Of a DNA stretch of 64,000 nucleotides, positions 62,878-64,000 are shown in pieces. The stretch is from Candidatus Hydrogenedens sp. (GTDB lineage: Bacteria > Hydrogenedentota > Hydrogenedentia > Hydrogenedentales > JAEUWI01), in the NCBI GenBank assembly GCA_016125095.1, contig WGMK01000024.1, forward strand, positions 29,654-93,653, in the 5' to 3' direction. The translations under genes were made by a program, and so were the position numbers. Under the pieces are notes generated by a model. It was not told the DNA's origin, made no database searches, and saw only the letters and a list, made by a program, of their open reading frames with translations. The first letter of the stretch is position 1. Every line of letters starts with the position of its first letter.

Positions 62878-63966
62878 ATGCCTTATTCTCAACTGCACTG
62901 GAGCGACAACGTGGACCGCGAAAGTATCTTCGAATTAGTCAAGCGCTACCGTGAGAACAAAGAATTCATCTCCAATGAAGAAACGGCCAAGATGGCTCTG
63001 GTGGTTCCATTCGTTCGATATCTTGGTTACGACCCGAACAACCCGAGAGAGGTAAGGCTTGAATATTCCGCCGAATTCGTTCAGGGCGATGGAAAGCGGC
63101 TCCCGGATCGGATGGACTTCGCAATTTTTGATGTGACCGGAACTAAGCCGTTGATCGTAATCGAAACGAAGCCACTTGGAACAGATCTTAAGGCTAGAGC
63201 CCAACAGCTGGCGCGGTACCTTTCACAGATGCCCGAATTGCATTTCGGCATTATCACGGACGGCTGTCACTATCTTTTCTACGGGGACTTGGATCAGCCC
63301 AACTTGATGGACAACGAGCCGTTCTTCACGTTTTCGCTTGATGATCCTGATACCGATTGGGCCAAAGTCGCTAAGTTCCTGACTAAGTTTAGTCGAGAAT
63401 CCTTCAACGCCGAAACCCTAATTACCGATGCAGAGAACAACCGCTACCGGGAGGCCATGGTGGCACGATTGGCGAAGGCTCTCCGCGGGCCGGCCGAAGA
63501 CGAGTCCTTTCTGAGGTGGCTGACCGAAGATGTCTACAAGGGCAAGCGCACTTCGGGAGTCATGGAGCGCTTGGGAAACATCGCGCGAGATGCCGTGGAG
63601 CCTGCATTGCTCCGCGTTATGAGCGATGAGTTCCTGACGAAACTCAAATCACGCATGGACAGCGCGCAGGGGGATGGACCTAAGATAGTGGAACGACCAG
63701 AGGACGGCGATGATGCGGTGAAGCCGGGCATCAAGACCGTAGAAATCGCTCCTCCAGAGACCACTAAAGAGACCGGAGTCGACACAACCGACGAAGAACT
63801 CCTGTTTCACAAGACGATATGCGATATCTGCTCCCACGTAGGCATCAGTTCTGACGATATTCCGCAGATTCAAAGTCTAATTGCAACAGGCTTTTCGAGG
63901 AAGACCTGTGCCGGGGTGCGGAATCCGAGTTTCTTTCTGGGACGATTGTTGAGCTTGTCGACGTAG
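62878..63966 (+). pseudogene. HsdR-N-type restriction nuclease, 3' end replaced by an IS30 element
   Basis: PD-(D/E)xK protein of the type I restriction R-subunit N-terminal (HSDR_N) family. ENKEFISNEETAKMALVVPF and VRYLGYDPNNPREVRLEY match the family start, and MDFAIFDVTGTKPLIVIETK carries the Asp and Glu-x-Lys catalytic residues. The match continues to about 63860 (EELLFHKTICDICSHVGISS). From there the frame runs through IS sequence to 63966, adding about 34 unrelated residues. The DNA is markedly less GC-rich than the rest of the window. The ATG at 62878 is the best start; an earlier TTG at 62803 is possible. No HsdM or HsdS is visible, and 62670-62877 holds no other gene. Confidence 0.8.
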
Positions 63967-64000
63967 GTATTCAATTCCCCGTCGGTGAGGTTTTTGAAGC
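63863..64000. mobile_element. IS30-family insertion sequence, one end (continues off the window)
   Basis: The terminal inverted repeat reads GCAGATTCAAAGTCTAATTG followed by CAACA (63864-63888), close to the IS30 end. The transposase C-terminus follows on the opposite strand. Confidence 0.82.
63870..64000 (-). CDS. IS30-family transposase, C-terminal end (partial)
   Basis: Minus-strand reading gives about 43 residues ending VFLEKPVAIRL and a stop at 63872-63870. The segment LNTYVDKLNNRPRKKLGFRT followed by PAQVF is the characteristic IS30 transposase C-terminus, including the last part of the DDE domain helix. The catalytic residues and the rest of the gene lie beyond the window. Its stop is inside the terminal inverted repeat. 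Confidence 0.87.
   Translation of the reverse strand, partial: FKNLTDGELNTYVDKLNNRPRKKLGFRTPAQVFLEKPVAIRL

Overview
The window is GC-rich bacterial chromosome, densely coded on both strands, with one tRNA and no rRNA. It looks like an uncultured, didermal, flagellated bacterium. Support for this: a TolC-type outer-membrane protein, a SurA-like chaperone, a heptosyltransferase-like GT9 enzyme, and a flagellin gene with a sigma-28-type promoter. Three secreted proteins end in a duplicated EF-hand-like tail carrying a (S)LSELLR motif, one of them behind a Glu-Gly linker. From memory such tails are frequent in Candidatus Hydrogenedentota; I cannot run a phylogeny, so that assignment is tentative.

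Layout. 1-3.7 kb: the 5' part of trpS, a Cys/Lys octapeptide-repeat protein, a cohesin-like membrane-anchored protein and a small membrane protein. 3.9-13.6 kb: a tightly packed housekeeping run, surA - eno - ftsB - phoH - pgpH (HD c-di-AMP phosphodiesterase type) - ybeY - two CNNM/CorC-type transporters, with several overlaps. 13.7-15.7 kb: an accessory block with a beta-propeller-like secreted protein, a 0.3-kb MITE-like element with nested palindromes, and a second copy of the 3' end of the upstream CNNM gene. 15.7-25.5 kb: a large membrane protein, an acyl-CoA synthetase, ndk, a 29-residue ribosomal-type peptide, a DUF1844 protein, tolC, leuB, a hydrolase and an HNH protein. 25.9-31.2 kb (minus strand): the classical rpsF-ssb-rpsR-DUF2232-rplI-dnaB cluster followed by dapA.

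31.3-45.5 kb: a GH-A-type glycosidase, a PpiC-like protein, a large secreted cohesin/EF-hand protein, two fatty-acid-type oxidoreductases, a GT2-TPR protein, VanZ, bTHX, a PhoD-like phosphatase, flagellin, uvrC, GT9 and tRNA-Ser(GGA). 45.6-62.7 kb: a permease plus zinc alcohol dehydrogenase pair, an ABC-2 exporter operon, an EEP phosphodiesterase, a VAO-type flavoprotein with a coupled mini zinc-ribbon protein, a PAS-GGDEF cyclase, a universal stress protein, thioredoxin, a DUF4160/DUF2442 pair, BI-1, an acetoacetate-decarboxylase-like enzyme, a third EF-hand-tailed secreted protein, DUF2254, and a GMC oxidase with an SRPBCC partner. 62.8-64 kb: visibly more AT-rich DNA with an HsdR-N-type nuclease gene interrupted by an IS30-family element that runs off the end.

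The most interesting signals are: cohesin-like modules in the same neighbourhood as several dockerin-like tails, a possible surface-docking system; a DnaB helicase with an SSB-like acidic C-terminal tip; the 21-cysteine repeat protein; the MITE and duplicated gene tail; a non-ATG/GTG/TTG start for phoH; and the IS30 insertion in the nuclease gene.
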